Assembly (NCBI GenBank): GCA_964484935.1
Contig: CAZAFW010000039.1
Coordinates: forward strand, 1-13,153
Direction: 5' to 3'
Source of the DNA: BM714 sp964484935
GTDB lineage: Bacteria > Bacillota > Clostridia > Peptostreptococcales > BM714
Length of the DNA stretch: 13,153 nt
In this document: in pieces, positions 1-7,886 of the stretch
Numbering within the stretch: position 1 is the stretch's first letter
How the letters are laid out: each line of letters starts with the position of its first letter
Program-made: the position numbers and the translations under genes
Notes under the pieces: generated by a model
The model's input: the letters and a program-made list of their open reading frames with translations, nothing else
The model's database searches: none
Told to the model about the DNA's origin: nothing

Positions 1-71
1 AATGAATTCCCCCTCAGCAAAACCGTTTATCCAAACAACAATTAATCCAAGTATTTGAAATCCTCTTATTC

Positions 72-100
72 TTGCTTATAAAACAAGCATTTGTTATAAT
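72..100 (+). promoter_or_regulatory. Candidate extended -10 promoter for the glutamate-synthase-like gene
   Basis: A perfect TATAAT lies at 95-100, preceded by TG at 92-93, giving the extended -10 form TGTTATAAT. Seventeen bases upstream is a poor -35 (TTGCTT, 72-77). Transcription would start near 107, leaving a leader of about 80 bases, AT-rich and without a recognisable riboswitch or attenuator. Bases 1-71 show nothing I can name. Confidence 0.55.
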
Positions 101-185
101 ATTACAGTAAAGAGCATTTGCCCTTTTTAACCTTGAATACATTTTTTTATTTAGATATTTATTCCAAAATTAGGGGGGAAATAAA

Positions 186-1703
186 ATGACTTATTCACCA
201 TCACTATCGTCAGCTTTCAATGAAACAAAAAATCGAATCGACAAGCTGTCGCCTCAATCCGGAATGTGCTCCTTGTGCACTGAAGATTGCGCCACAACTT
301 GCGAGCTCGGATTGGCTGCGGTTCTTGGTATGCGAACTGTTTATCCAACAACAACAGGTGCAAATCAAATAGGTTCTGAAAAAGACTATCCAATTGACTA
401 CTCCCATTTCAATATAAATGGACGTGTTTTTGGAGCAATTGGCGCCAATCCAACCCATGAAGAGGCAACCATATTCAATGTAAACTTAGAAAGCGAGTTT
501 GGCTTGATCAACCCTGTAAAACTTGCAATGCCGGTTATTTTGCCCGCGCTCATAAAACTCAACTGGGAGGATTATTTTGGAGGAGCGGCCATGGCAGGCG
601 TTTGCTGCGTAATCGGCGAGGACGCAAGGGAAAAGGATCCCGAACTCAAGATTGAAAACGGCAAGATTGTCAATTTCCCCGCAATTGGCAGGATGCTCGA
701 CACATTCAGGAAATACTACCGCGGATACGGGCAAATAATCATACAAACAAATGTCGAAGACGACATGCTCGGTGTTGCTGACTATGCAATAAGAGAACAC
801 GGGGCCGAGGCCATAGAAATCAAGTTCGGACAGGGAGCAAAAGGTACTCAGCCTGTAAAGCGCGTTAACGGATTAGAAGATGCCCTTGCCAAACAAAGCA
901 CCGGGTATTTTGTTCATCCCGATCCGAGCGACCCAAAAGTAGCTGCGGCTTATGAAAACGGAGTATGCCCGAATTTTTATACATATTCAAGGCTCCCTCA
1001 ATGGACTGAGGAGTATCTTGTTCCAAGGATAGCGGAACTCAGGTCCCTGGGCGCCAAAAACATATACTTCAAGATGGCGGGATACGATCCCGCCGATCTG
1101 GAGAAATCCATACGCCTTGGAATAAAGGCCGGGGTTGACATGATAACCTTCGACGGTGCAGGAGGCGGGAGCGGATACAGTCCCTGCAAAATGATGAACG
1201 AGTGGGCTTACCCCACAGTCATTATGGAAGAGGCCATATGCACAATCGTCAAAAAACTTAAAGCTGAAGATCTTTCTATCCCTGCAATAACAATAACCGG
1301 TGGTTTCGCATCCGAAGACCAGGTATTCAAAGCACTTGCCTATGGCGATGGAGATGTTGCTGCAATAGGCATTTGCAGGGCGGCTATGGCTGCAGCCATG
1401 AGCGGCAAAAAAACAGGCGATATGATAAATGCCGGCAAAGTGCCAAACTTGTTTAAAAAATACGGAGATACCATAGAAGAAATATACGGAGACCTCGCGG
1501 ACCTCAGAGCCATATACGGAAAAAAGGCCAACGATTTCTCTCCAGGGGCAATTGGAGTTTTTTCATATTTAAACAAAATTGCTTTTGGGCTCAGGCATTT
1601 CGCCGCCCTAAATCGAAAATTCGATGTATGCTATTTGGACAAAACAGATTTGATTCCACTTACAAGAAATGCGAAAGATTTGATTGAAAACAAATGGCTT
1701 TAG
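186..1703 (+). CDS. FMN-binding glutamate synthase-like protein with N-terminal cysteine cluster
   Basis: This 505-residue protein matches the FMN-binding synthase domain of glutamate synthase, a TIM-barrel fold. It lacks both the glutaminase domain and the C-terminal GXGXG domain of full-length GltB. The glycine-rich stretch GAGGGSGYSPC ends at C334, and ITGGF at about 369-373 is a typical phosphate-binding end of the barrel. The N-terminus carries C28, C31, C35 and C39 (CxxCxxxCxxxC), a likely Fe-S or metal site. The three-cysteine 3Fe-4S signature that GltB has late in this domain is absent; only C397 (GICRAAM) is near it. The start is supported by AGGGGGG about seven bases upstream of ATG. 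The gene stands alone and is terminated by a hairpin. Standalone proteins of this kind are common in clostridia and archaea, and their reaction is mostly unproven. I am sure of the family and unsure of the substrate; glutamate synthesis is only one possibility. Confidence 0.85.
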   Translation: MTYSPSLSSAFNETKNRIDKLSPQSGMCSLCTEDCATTCELGLAAVLGMRTVYPTTTGANQIGSEKDYPIDYSHFNINGRVFGAIGANPTHEEATIFNVNLESEFGLINPVKLAMPVILPALIKLNWEDYFGGAAMAGVCCVIGEDAREKDPELKIENGKIVNFPAIGRMLDTFRKYYRGYGQIIIQTNVEDDMLGVADYAIREHGAEAIEIKFGQGAKGTQPVKRVNGLEDALAKQSTGYFVHPDPSDPKVAAAYENGVCPNFYTYSRLPQWTEEYLVPRIAELRSLGAKNIYFKMAGYDPADLEKSIRLGIKAGVDMITFDGAGGGSGYSPCKMMNEWAYPTVIMEEAICTIVKKLKAEDLSIPAITITGGFASEDQVFKALAYGDGDVAAIGICRAAMAAAMSGKKTGDMINAGKVPNLFKKYGDTIEEIYGDLADLRAIYGKKANDFSPGAIGVFSYLNKIAFGLRHFAALNRKFDVCYLDKTDLIPLTRNAKDLIENKWL

Positions 1704-1732
1704 AATCTGCCTTGATTGTAAAAAATGACATA

Positions 1733-1764
1733 AAAAAGGATTCGCATGTAAGCGAATCCTTTTT
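1733..1764. terminator. Bidirectional rho-independent terminator
   Basis: A 13-bp perfect stem pairs 1733-1745 with 1752-1764 around a 6-base loop. The core is GGATTCGC/GCGAATCC. It is flanked by A-runs on the left and T-runs on the right, so it can act on either strand. It lies between the convergent ends at 1703 and 1775 and would stop transcripts of both genes. Confidence 0.9.
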
Positions 1765-1774
1765 ATATCCCTAT

Positions 1775-4700
1775 TTATTTGCCAATGCATATTCTATTCT
1801 TGCCTTGACGTTTAGCCTCGTAGAGCGCACTGTCAGCAGCCTCAAGCAACATTTCCGTAGTCGTGTCCTCATTTGGCTTTATTGAAACAACCCCGATGCT
1901 AAGAGTGGCTCTTATTTTTTCATTTGTAAACTTCGGCATGGTACTGACCTCTTCAAATGCCTTTATTATTCTCTCGGCAACCAAAGTGGAGCCTCTTTTG
2001 TCTGTATCGTATAAAACAACAGCAAATTCATCTCCGCCGAATCGTGTTAAAGTATCGGTGCTGCGGGGCAAGGCAGACGCTATCGCATCGCTTATCTTCA
2101 CCAAAAAATCATCACCTGCCAAATGCCCGAATGTATCATTTATATCTTTGAAATTGTCAACATCAAACATTATCAGTGATATGCTCGAGTTGCTTCTCTT
2201 TGCAAAATCCAACTCCTGCGTTATTAGAACATCGAAATATCCCCTGTTGTATACGCCTGTCAAATGATCTCTTATAGACGCTTTTTCCAGAGCATTGTTT
2301 GTCTCCTCCAATTTATTGTTCAAGACTGACAACTCCGAATTTTTAGCGTTCAAAACATAGCTTTCTCTTATCTTGAATGCGGCTAAAACAATCCCAAAGA
2401 ATATCAATACAAACAAGCTGTAAGCATAAAATGTCATATACCAAGGTTTTTGAATAGTGAAAATAAAATTTGCCGTTTCAGTGCTTACCCCTCGGAATGT
2501 TTCCGCTTTGACTATGAATTCATATTTTCCTGGAGACAAATTAGAATACGAAACATAGTTCCTCGTTTCGGCACTGTTCCAGGAATCCTCAAATCCTTGG
2601 AGTTTGTATAGAAATTTTATCTTGTATGGAGAATCGTAGTCCAATGCAACAAAATCGAAACTAAGCAAATTGTCTTCATGACTCAACTCAATTTCTTGAC
2701 CATTAAAAATCTGCTTGTTGGGATCAATTTCCTTTTGCCTAACATTCACTCCCGTTATATAGACGCTTGGAGATTCATAGTTGTTGATTTCAACACTGCT
2801 TGGAATTGATGTAATTCCATCAATTCCACCGAAAAGAAGGCTTCCATCCTTGTCGGCAAAATGGCCTGAATTGAATTCCCAAAATCCTATTCCGTCTTCT
2901 GGTGTCAACTTGAATATTTCGCCATTCTCAGGATTCAGAATAGCAATTCCGTTTTGTGTAGCCATCCAAATCATCCCGTCATCGCCTTCCAAAATACTGA
3001 TTACTGTATTTCCCGGCATACCTTCAGATTCAGTGTAGCTTTTAAATGTTTCATCGCTTTCGTTATAAAGCGCTACACCTCCGCTTACAGTTCCAATCCA
3101 TATTCTTTCTTTTGAATCTTGAAACAGACACCTTATGGTATTGCTGGCAATTTGACTGTAATCCCCCATTTTTTTCATGAATATCCTGAATTCATCTTCT
3201 CCCGGTTTCATAAGGTTAAGTCCATTGTTTGTTGCCACCCAAATTCTGTCTCTGCTGTCAGTCAAAATATCATAAACCAGATTGTCGGAAAGACTTTTTT
3301 CGCCATTTTCATTGTGGTAGTAATGCTTAAGGCCTTCCGTGCCTTCATCGTAAATGTATAATCCATCAGTATATGTGCCAATTAGCAGCTCGTCGTTTAT
3401 TCCGTTTTCCAATGCATAGACCATGCTATCCTCTGGAATTATATTCAAATATTCAAATTCGCCCGTTTCATAGTTGAATTTTTCCACTCCAGCCCCGGTT
3501 CCAAGCAAGAGTTCATTTCCTTTTGTTTCAAGAAAGGTTACTACTTGGTTATCAACCAATGAGAATGGCTCGTCCATTCCTTTCGCATATTTTACAAACC
3601 CGTTTTTTTCTTCATCAAAACGGTTGACGCCCGAATTATAGATTGCAACCCATAAATTTCCTACGCTGTCTCTAAATATGCTATTTATTTTACCCTGGCT
3701 CAGACTTTCTTCATTTTTTGGATCATAACGATATTTGACATAATTTCTTTTACGGGGATTGAGCTTCGATATCCCCCCTCCGTTTGTGCCTATCCACAAT
3801 ATCCCTGATTTGTCCTGCAAAAGAGAGTAAACTACCGGATTGGCAAGCGAATTCACATTGTCGTCCCCTGCAAAACGAAACACATCTCCATCCTTAGTCT
3901 TTGCAAATAGGCCGCCGCCCCAGGTTCCCGTCCAAAGGGTTCCGTCACCAGTTTTCAATATGCAATACACTCTATTGTCGTCATATGAGCTTGTATCAAT
4001 TTCTTCACCCTCAAGTGTTGTTTCGACAGTCCCTCCATCCCAAAGGCCCAATGTAATTATCCCCTTTTCAAACTCCTTGACCTGCATGACATAAGGGGAA
4101 GGCAAATTGACTTCTGTTTTTTCAACCGACTCCGTCCTTCTATTGAAATACAAAAGCCCTTGATAGCTCCCAATGAGAAGTCTTCCACTTGAATCGACGA
4201 GCAGGTCCCTAACTACATCCCCCGGCACATCATAATTGGCAATATCGCCGCTTTCAGGATCCAATCTATTCAAACCCTCAAGTGTTCCGATCCAAACCAT
4301 TCCATCAGTATCCTTTTCGATTGCAACCACAACAGCATTCGACAGCCCGTCTTCTTCTACCGTGTAATTCTTGAACACATTTTCAGCAATTTTATAATTT
4401 GACAAGCCTTGATATGTCCCAATCCACAATTCATGGTTTTCTTCATCATAATACATCGTTTGTATGAGGTTGTGTACCAATCTGTTGTTTTCAAAAGGAT
4501 TGTTTTTAAAGGTCTTGATGCTTCTTCCATTATAGTAGTTCAATCCGCCCTGGGTGCCAAACCACAAAAAACCGTACTTGTCCTGCACCATTGATGAAAC
4601 TGACAAATTCGACAAATTCATTTCTCTTCCGATTTTTTCAAATATCGGCTCATTTTCGTTTTCAAAAAATGTCTCTTCCGCATAGGAAGGCAATGTTGTT

Positions 4701-4777
4701 AAAATTATTGCCGCAAAAACAAAAGCAGCCGTTATCATCAATTTTGTAAAAATTCTCTTTTCGATGTTTACTGCCAT
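1775..4777 (-). CDS. Membrane-anchored diguanylate cyclase with two-component-type beta-propeller sensor and Y_Y_Y domain
   Basis: This 1000-residue sensor should make cyclic di-GMP from two GTP. Residues 1-33 are a basic, hydrophobic signal sequence ending SYA. About 35-690 hold many copies of a propeller-blade motif of the form WIGTxxGGL, as in 'reg_prop' extracytoplasmic ligand sensors. A Y_Y_Y-type domain follows at about 705-765, a membrane segment at about 784-804, and a short coiled coil. The GGDEF domain fills about 838-1000, with DHLTGVYNR, FDVDNFK and an intact GGDEF at 914-918. An RxxD product-inhibition site (R905, D908) sits exactly five residues before it, so both activity and feedback inhibition look preserved. 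There is no EAL domain. I chose the ATG at 4777 because AAAGGAG lies about six bases upstream and the signal sequence begins there; the in-frame start at 4822 lacks both. The ligand is unknown; related propellers often sense polysaccharide fragments, but nothing nearby supports that here. Confidence 0.9.
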   Translation of the reverse strand: MAVNIEKRIFTKLMITAAFVFAAIILTTLPSYAEETFFENENEPIFEKIGREMNLSNLSVSSMVQDKYGFLWFGTQGGLNYYNGRSIKTFKNNPFENNRLVHNLIQTMYYDEENHELWIGTYQGLSNYKIAENVFKNYTVEEDGLSNAVVVAIEKDTDGMVWIGTLEGLNRLDPESGDIANYDVPGDVVRDLLVDSSGRLLIGSYQGLLYFNRRTESVEKTEVNLPSPYVMQVKEFEKGIITLGLWDGGTVETTLEGEEIDTSSYDDNRVYCILKTGDGTLWTGTWGGGLFAKTKDGDVFRFAGDDNVNSLANPVVYSLLQDKSGILWIGTNGGGISKLNPRKRNYVKYRYDPKNEESLSQGKINSIFRDSVGNLWVAIYNSGVNRFDEEKNGFVKYAKGMDEPFSLVDNQVVTFLETKGNELLLGTGAGVEKFNYETGEFEYLNIIPEDSMVYALENGINDELLIGTYTDGLYIYDEGTEGLKHYYHNENGEKSLSDNLVYDILTDSRDRIWVATNNGLNLMKPGEDEFRIFMKKMGDYSQIASNTIRCLFQDSKERIWIGTVSGGVALYNESDETFKSYTESEGMPGNTVISILEGDDGMIWMATQNGIAILNPENGEIFKLTPEDGIGFWEFNSGHFADKDGSLLFGGIDGITSIPSSVEINNYESPSVYITGVNVRQKEIDPNKQIFNGQEIELSHEDNLLSFDFVALDYDSPYKIKFLYKLQGFEDSWNSAETRNYVSYSNLSPGKYEFIVKAETFRGVSTETANFIFTIQKPWYMTFYAYSLFVLIFFGIVLAAFKIRESYVLNAKNSELSVLNNKLEETNNALEKASIRDHLTGVYNRGYFDVLITQELDFAKRSNSSISLIMFDVDNFKDINDTFGHLAGDDFLVKISDAIASALPRSTDTLTRFGGDEFAVVLYDTDKRGSTLVAERIIKAFEEVSTMPKFTNEKIRATLSIGVVSIKPNEDTTTEMLLEAADSALYEAKRQGKNRICIGK

Positions 4778-4857
4778 TGCCGTCTCCTTTATTGTCAAAA
4801 CCAATGCCTGTTTTGTTTGCACTATAAATTGTATTTCAAATTAACGATTTGCAGTAA

Positions 4858-4866
4858 ATTATATCA
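4858..4866 (-). promoter_or_regulatory. Candidate extended -10 element for the diguanylate cyclase gene
   Basis: On the minus strand this reads TGATATAAT, a perfect TATAAT with the TG of an extended -10. No convincing -35 lies 16-18 bases upstream. Transcription would begin near 4851, giving a leader of about 74 bases before the ATG at 4777. Confidence 0.45.
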
Positions 4867-4959
4867 TACGGCAAGTCCCGAAAGTTGAATATGTCTTAAA
4901 AAACCCGTTTCCGTTGGTATTTGTTCAAATCCAGTGTTTTATCAGGATTTTTCATTGAA

Positions 4960-5012
4960 AAAGAGTCATAATTTGGCTCCATCGAAAATAAATAGCGCAC
5001 ATATGACTCTTT
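4960..5012 (-). terminator. 11-bp inverted repeat with long loop, possible terminator of the aminotransferase transcript
   Basis: AAAGAGTCATA at 4960-4970 pairs perfectly with TATGACTCTTT at 5002-5012 around a 31-base loop. On the minus strand the distal arm runs into five T residues, as in an intrinsic terminator, but the loop is unusually long. An operator or a structured RNA end is also possible. Confidence 0.4.
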
Positions 5013-5054
5013 AATATTTCAGTATTAAAATTGAGTTCCATTCTCCCGGCACAT

Positions 5055-5087
5055 AGTTTGAATACCAGTTGCATACAACTTCAAACT
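5055..5087 (-). other. Hairpin just after the aminotransferase stop codon
   Basis: AGTTTGAA (5055-5062) pairs with TTCAAACT (5080-5087). Inside it GTTG (5068-5071) pairs with CAAC (5076-5079) around a 4-base loop, leaving a 5-base bulge. It begins eight bases beyond the stop codon on the minus strand. No T-run follows, so it may stabilise the mRNA 3' end rather than terminate transcription. Confidence 0.45.
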
Positions 5088-5094
5088 GCATGAA

Positions 5095-6312
5095 TTATTG
5101 CTTGTTTTCCAATTTTTTATCGATTAATTTTCCCAGCCTTTTTATTCCAGCAATGATTTTTTCTGGCGGGACCGAACCGTAGCTTATCCTCATGCAGTTG
5201 TTCCCTTTACCATTCCCCTCAACAAAAAAACCTTCCCCTGCAACAAAAGCCACTTTTACGTTTGGATTTTTCACAGATTCAGCCAAAAGCTCTGTTGTGT
5301 TTATTCCTCCCGGCAACTCAACCCATGTAAAGAGTCCGCCGTCGGGAAACACCCTTTTTGTTCCTTCAGGAAAATATTTATCTATGCTCTCTATCATGGT
5401 ATCTCTTCTTTCCCTGTACAAATCGCATATCATCTTGTGATGCCCGGGATAATATCCTCTCTTGAAAAATTCGGCGCAGAGTATTTGGGGAAGCATGGAT
5501 GTATGTGAATTAGTTGCAGTTTTAGCAGCAAACAGCTTTTGCATTATTTCATCATTTGCAAGAATATAGCCTAGTCTGCTCCCTGGCGAAAAGATTTTCG
5601 AAAAGCTGTTTGCAAGAACTGTATGACCGGTTTTATCAAATGCCTTTATTGGCAGCAAGTCGGCTCCGCTGTATCTTATATCCCTGTACGGATCGTCTTC
5701 TAGAATAATCACATCGTATCTACCGCCAAATTCGGCAATCTTTTTTCTTCTTTCAATGGAGAGTGTTCTTCCTGTTGGATTGTGAAAGGTGGGAATCACA
5801 TATACCATTTTGGGTTTGTAGCTCTTGATTTTTTTCTCCAAATCCTCGGGAACCATTCCCTCATCATCCATATCAACTCCTATGCACTTTGCTTCGAACA
5901 TATCGAAGATCTCGACAGAATGCACGAATGAAGGAGACTCAACCAATATTACGTCCCCCGGCTCTATGTAAAGTTGGCAAAGCAGATTCATGGCTTCAAG
6001 TCCGCCATTGATTATCATTATGTTTTCAATTTTCGCATCTACACCCTTCGGTTGTAAAAGTTCTTTTACCACTACTTCCCTCAAGTCCTCAACACCCATT
6101 ACATTCCCGTATTGAAGAGCTTCCACTCCTCTTTTATCTTTTCGTATCACATCATTTGTTATTTCCCTCACAGCACCCACGGGCAAAGCCTCAACCGCCG
6201 GCGCTCCACCGCCGAATGAAATAAGGTCGGGATCATTCATCGCCCCAAAAAGTCCTTTAATGACATTTGCCGATTTTTCCATCGCCAACATCCTTTTCGC
6301 AAATTCCGGCAT
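5095..6312 (-). CDS. PLP-dependent class I/II aminotransferase (2-aminoadipate/aromatic aminotransferase-like)
   Basis: This 405-residue protein has the fold type I aminotransferase layout. K239 in SFSK is the Schiff-base lysine, EDDPY at 205-209 supplies the aspartate facing the pyridine nitrogen, and N178 in HNPTG is the usual cofactor-contacting asparagine. A conserved arginine for the substrate carboxylate is expected in NCMRISYG near the C-terminus. It has no N-terminal GntR domain, so it is an enzyme and not a MocR-type regulator. The start is supported by AAGGAGG seven bases before ATG. It lies 71 bases downstream of the sigma-54 activator gene on the same strand, and opposite the oxidoreductase operon. 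A role in making the 2-oxoacid used by that enzyme is attractive but inferred. This family covers aminoadipate, aromatic, branched-chain and alanine transaminases, and I cannot choose among them. Confidence 0.88.
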   Translation of the reverse strand: MPEFAKRMLAMEKSANVIKGLFGAMNDPDLISFGGGAPAVEALPVGAVREITNDVIRKDKRGVEALQYGNVMGVEDLREVVVKELLQPKGVDAKIENIMIINGGLEAMNLLCQLYIEPGDVILVESPSFVHSVEIFDMFEAKCIGVDMDDEGMVPEDLEKKIKSYKPKMVYVIPTFHNPTGRTLSIERRKKIAEFGGRYDVIILEDDPYRDIRYSGADLLPIKAFDKTGHTVLANSFSKIFSPGSRLGYILANDEIMQKLFAAKTATNSHTSMLPQILCAEFFKRGYYPGHHKMICDLYRERRDTMIESIDKYFPEGTKRVFPDGGLFTWVELPGGINTTELLAESVKNPNVKVAFVAGEGFFVEGNGKGNNCMRISYGSVPPEKIIAGIKRLGKLIDKKLENKQ

Positions 6313-6332
6313 AACAAGGCCTCCTTAAAAAT

Positions 6333-6351
6333 ATATTATAGTGATATTATA
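6333..6351 (-). promoter_or_regulatory. AT-rich promoter candidate upstream of the aminotransferase
   Basis: Two perfect TATAAT hexamers occur on the minus strand at 6346-6351 and 6335-6340, inside a direct repeat of ATATTATA (6333-6340 and 6344-6351). Neither has a good -35. They suggest that the aminotransferase can be transcribed on its own as well as by read-through from the activator gene. Confidence 0.4.
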
Positions 6352-6383
6352 TCATGTAATTCAGCCAACAAGGTTTTTCGATT

Positions 6384-7775
6384 TTAAATGATTTTACTCT
6401 TTGTTTTTTTTAAAAAATATGCTACCTGGTAATATTCTATTTCATAACCGTTGCGTTTAAGTTCCTTAGCGATTTTCCTGGAACCCATTCCTTCGGAATG
6501 ATAAATGTTTATCATCCTTTCAATGGTTTTGTCTATTCGTTTCGGATTCTTTCCGTTTTTCGCTCCTATCAATTCAAATGGCAAGTCGTCGATTCCCACT
6601 CTTGTTATTATTTCCTTGTCCCTGTTTATGTCGTCTATCAAGGGGGATGCTGAATCTATGCTGAAATTTATCACATCCCTCATTTGTCTTATGTTTCTTG
6701 GATAGTAGGCATTTAGCAATATCTCCCTGGCTTCATTCTCAATTACCACTTTGTAGTCAATTTCGTGAAGATTTTTTACCGCCTCCTGGTATTTCATTAT
6801 GAAATAGTCCAGCAGATCATTTTTTTCCCTCATATCCCTTTCGCTTAGAGAAGGAAGGTATATTTCGTATTGAGCAAGCCTTTGATAAAGTTCAGGCAAT
6901 AATTCGTCTTTAAGGTTCCTTGTAGACGCGGCTATCACAATTACATCCACCCTGTGCTCTTTTGATCCTCCAATGCGCCTTATCTTGCCTGTTTCAATGA
7001 CCTTTAGAAGAAGATTTTGGTAATGCTCCAATGCATGGGCCTCGTCAAGGAAGAGTATCCCACCGTTTGCCTGTTCAAAAAGTCCCTTTTTCCTTTTGGA
7101 TCCCGTATATGCACCTTCCTCGCTGCCGAATATTTCTACAGCGGCGATATCAGGATTTGTGAATTGCGCACAATTTATTTCGATGTAGGGAGCCTCATGA
7201 CTTATGACGCCAATCTCTTTGGCATAATTGTATATCATGTTGGCAACCATAGTTTTTCCTGTGCCTGATTCTCCTATTATGATAGAGTGGCGAGGTCCGC
7301 CTAAAGATCCGACAGTTCTTCTCGCCCTCTTGATTACTTCACTCAGGCTTCCACCTTTACCTATTATGGAAGGAACATCTTCAACCACTGAATTCAATTC
7401 CAATTGGAGCTCAAGATATTTGATTTTCTTGTTCAATTCATCGATTTCCTTTATGCTTCTGAAAATGGAAAACGCCCCCGAGAATTCTCCTTCAATATAA
7501 TACGGATATGAATTCACAACATACCGTTTGTTCTTTACATAGTGAATCCTTTTTTCCAATATGGGCTGACGATCCTCAAGCACCTTCAAAAGTACAGCAT
7601 GCGGATAATATTTAGTTATATTGTTTCCGACCATCTCGTTAATTTTGTATCCTGCATAATCTGCCGAAGCCTGATTCACATATATTAGAATCCCGCTTTT
7701 GTCGACAACATTGACCCCGTCGTTTGATTTATTCATTATATTGTCCACAACTTCGAATTTTAAATTGTTCCCCAT
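6384..7775 (-). CDS. Sigma-54-dependent activator: PAS sensor, AAA+ domain, non-Fis C-terminal DNA-binding region
   Basis: This 463-residue protein is a bacterial enhancer-binding protein that would remodel sigma-54 RNA polymerase. Residues about 5-110 form a PAS domain, followed by a short coiled coil (about 108-130). The AAA+ domain shows Walker A GESGTGKT at 168-175 (K174) and Walker B GGILFLDE with D244 and E245. The sigma-54-contact loop is GAYTGS at 221-226 instead of GAFTGA. There is no phosphoreceiver domain, so a small ligand or redox state is the likelier signal. The last 50 residues contain IAKELKRNGYEIEYYQVAYFLKK, which resembles a resolvase-like helix-turn-helix more than the usual Fis-type end. 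The start is supported by GGAGG five bases before ATG. It is divergent from the oxidoreductase operon, which has a sigma-54 promoter and is its probable target. The call as activator is firm; the ligand is unknown. Confidence 0.9.
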   Translation of the reverse strand: MGNNLKFEVVDNIMNKSNDGVNVVDKSGILIYVNQASADYAGYKINEMVGNNITKYYPHAVLLKVLEDRQPILEKRIHYVKNKRYVVNSYPYYIEGEFSGAFSIFRSIKEIDELNKKIKYLELQLELNSVVEDVPSIIGKGGSLSEVIKRARRTVGSLGGPRHSIIIGESGTGKTMVANMIYNYAKEIGVISHEAPYIEINCAQFTNPDIAAVEIFGSEEGAYTGSKRKKGLFEQANGGILFLDEAHALEHYQNLLLKVIETGKIRRIGGSKEHRVDVIVIAASTRNLKDELLPELYQRLAQYEIYLPSLSERDMREKNDLLDYFIMKYQEAVKNLHEIDYKVVIENEAREILLNAYYPRNIRQMRDVINFSIDSASPLIDDINRDKEIITRVGIDDLPFELIGAKNGKNPKRIDKTIERMINIYHSEGMGSRKIAKELKRNGYEIEYYQVAYFLKKTKSKII

Positions 7776-7785
7776 TTTATCCTCC

Positions 7786-7828
7786 GTTATTCTAACACTT
7801 TATTCGCATTATAACACTGATTCTAACA
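7786..7828. promoter_or_regulatory. Repeated TGTTAKAAT motifs, candidate enhancer sites for the sigma-54 activator
   Basis: On the minus strand TGTTAGAAT occurs at 7820-7828 and 7789-7797, and TGTTATAAT at 7808-7816. The 7789 copy lies in a small palindrome, GTTA-ttc-TAAC (7786-7796). The outer copies lie about 80 and 113 bases upstream of the predicted sigma-54 start, the usual distance for enhancer sites. That the activator binds here is inference. Confidence 0.4.
7808..7816 (-). promoter_or_regulatory. Extended -10 promoter of the sigma-54 activator gene
   Basis: TGTTATAAT on the minus strand is a perfect extended -10. The -35 at the right spacing (TATTTG, 7831-7836) is weak. The start would fall near 7801, about 26 bases before the ATG. 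The element sits between two copies of TGTTAGAAT, so bound protein could also control this gene. Confidence 0.5.
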
Positions 7829-7841
7829 TTCAAATAGGTAC

Positions 7842-7886
7842 TGTGCCAAAAAAACATTGAAAAATCCACATTCTTTTTTTGGCACA
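7842..7886. repeat. 13-bp perfect inverted repeat overlapping the sigma-54 -24 element
   Basis: TGTGCCAAAAAAA at 7842-7854 is the exact inverse of TTTTTTTGGCACA at 7874-7886, with 19 bases between. The right arm contains the TGGCAC -24 element. The predicted transcript starts downstream, so the repeat should act as DNA and not as an RNA hairpin of this operon. Confidence 0.8.

Larger units (their letters stand above)
4778..5094. other. Intergenic spacer of 317 bases without a gene
   Basis: The spacer separates the diguanylate cyclase start from the aminotransferase stop, both on the minus strand. It holds a promoter candidate at 4858-4866, an 11-bp inverted repeat at 4960-5012 and a hairpin at 5055-5087. 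I found no plausible coding sequence, tRNA or recognised riboswitch in it. Confidence 0.6.

Noticed and set aside
1863..2267. Open frame of 134 codons on the plus strand opposite the GGDEF domain
   Set aside because: It lies entirely antisense to well-supported GGDEF coding sequence, has no convincing ribosome site, and its product resembles no protein family.
4778..4822. Upstream in-frame start for the diguanylate cyclase
   Set aside because: It would place 15 polar residues before the signal sequence, while AAAGGAG sits at the right distance from the ATG at 4777.
7831..7848. Divergent sigma-54 promoter for the activator gene
   Set aside because: TGGCAC is present on the minus strand, but the bases at the -12 position read TATTT, not TTGC.
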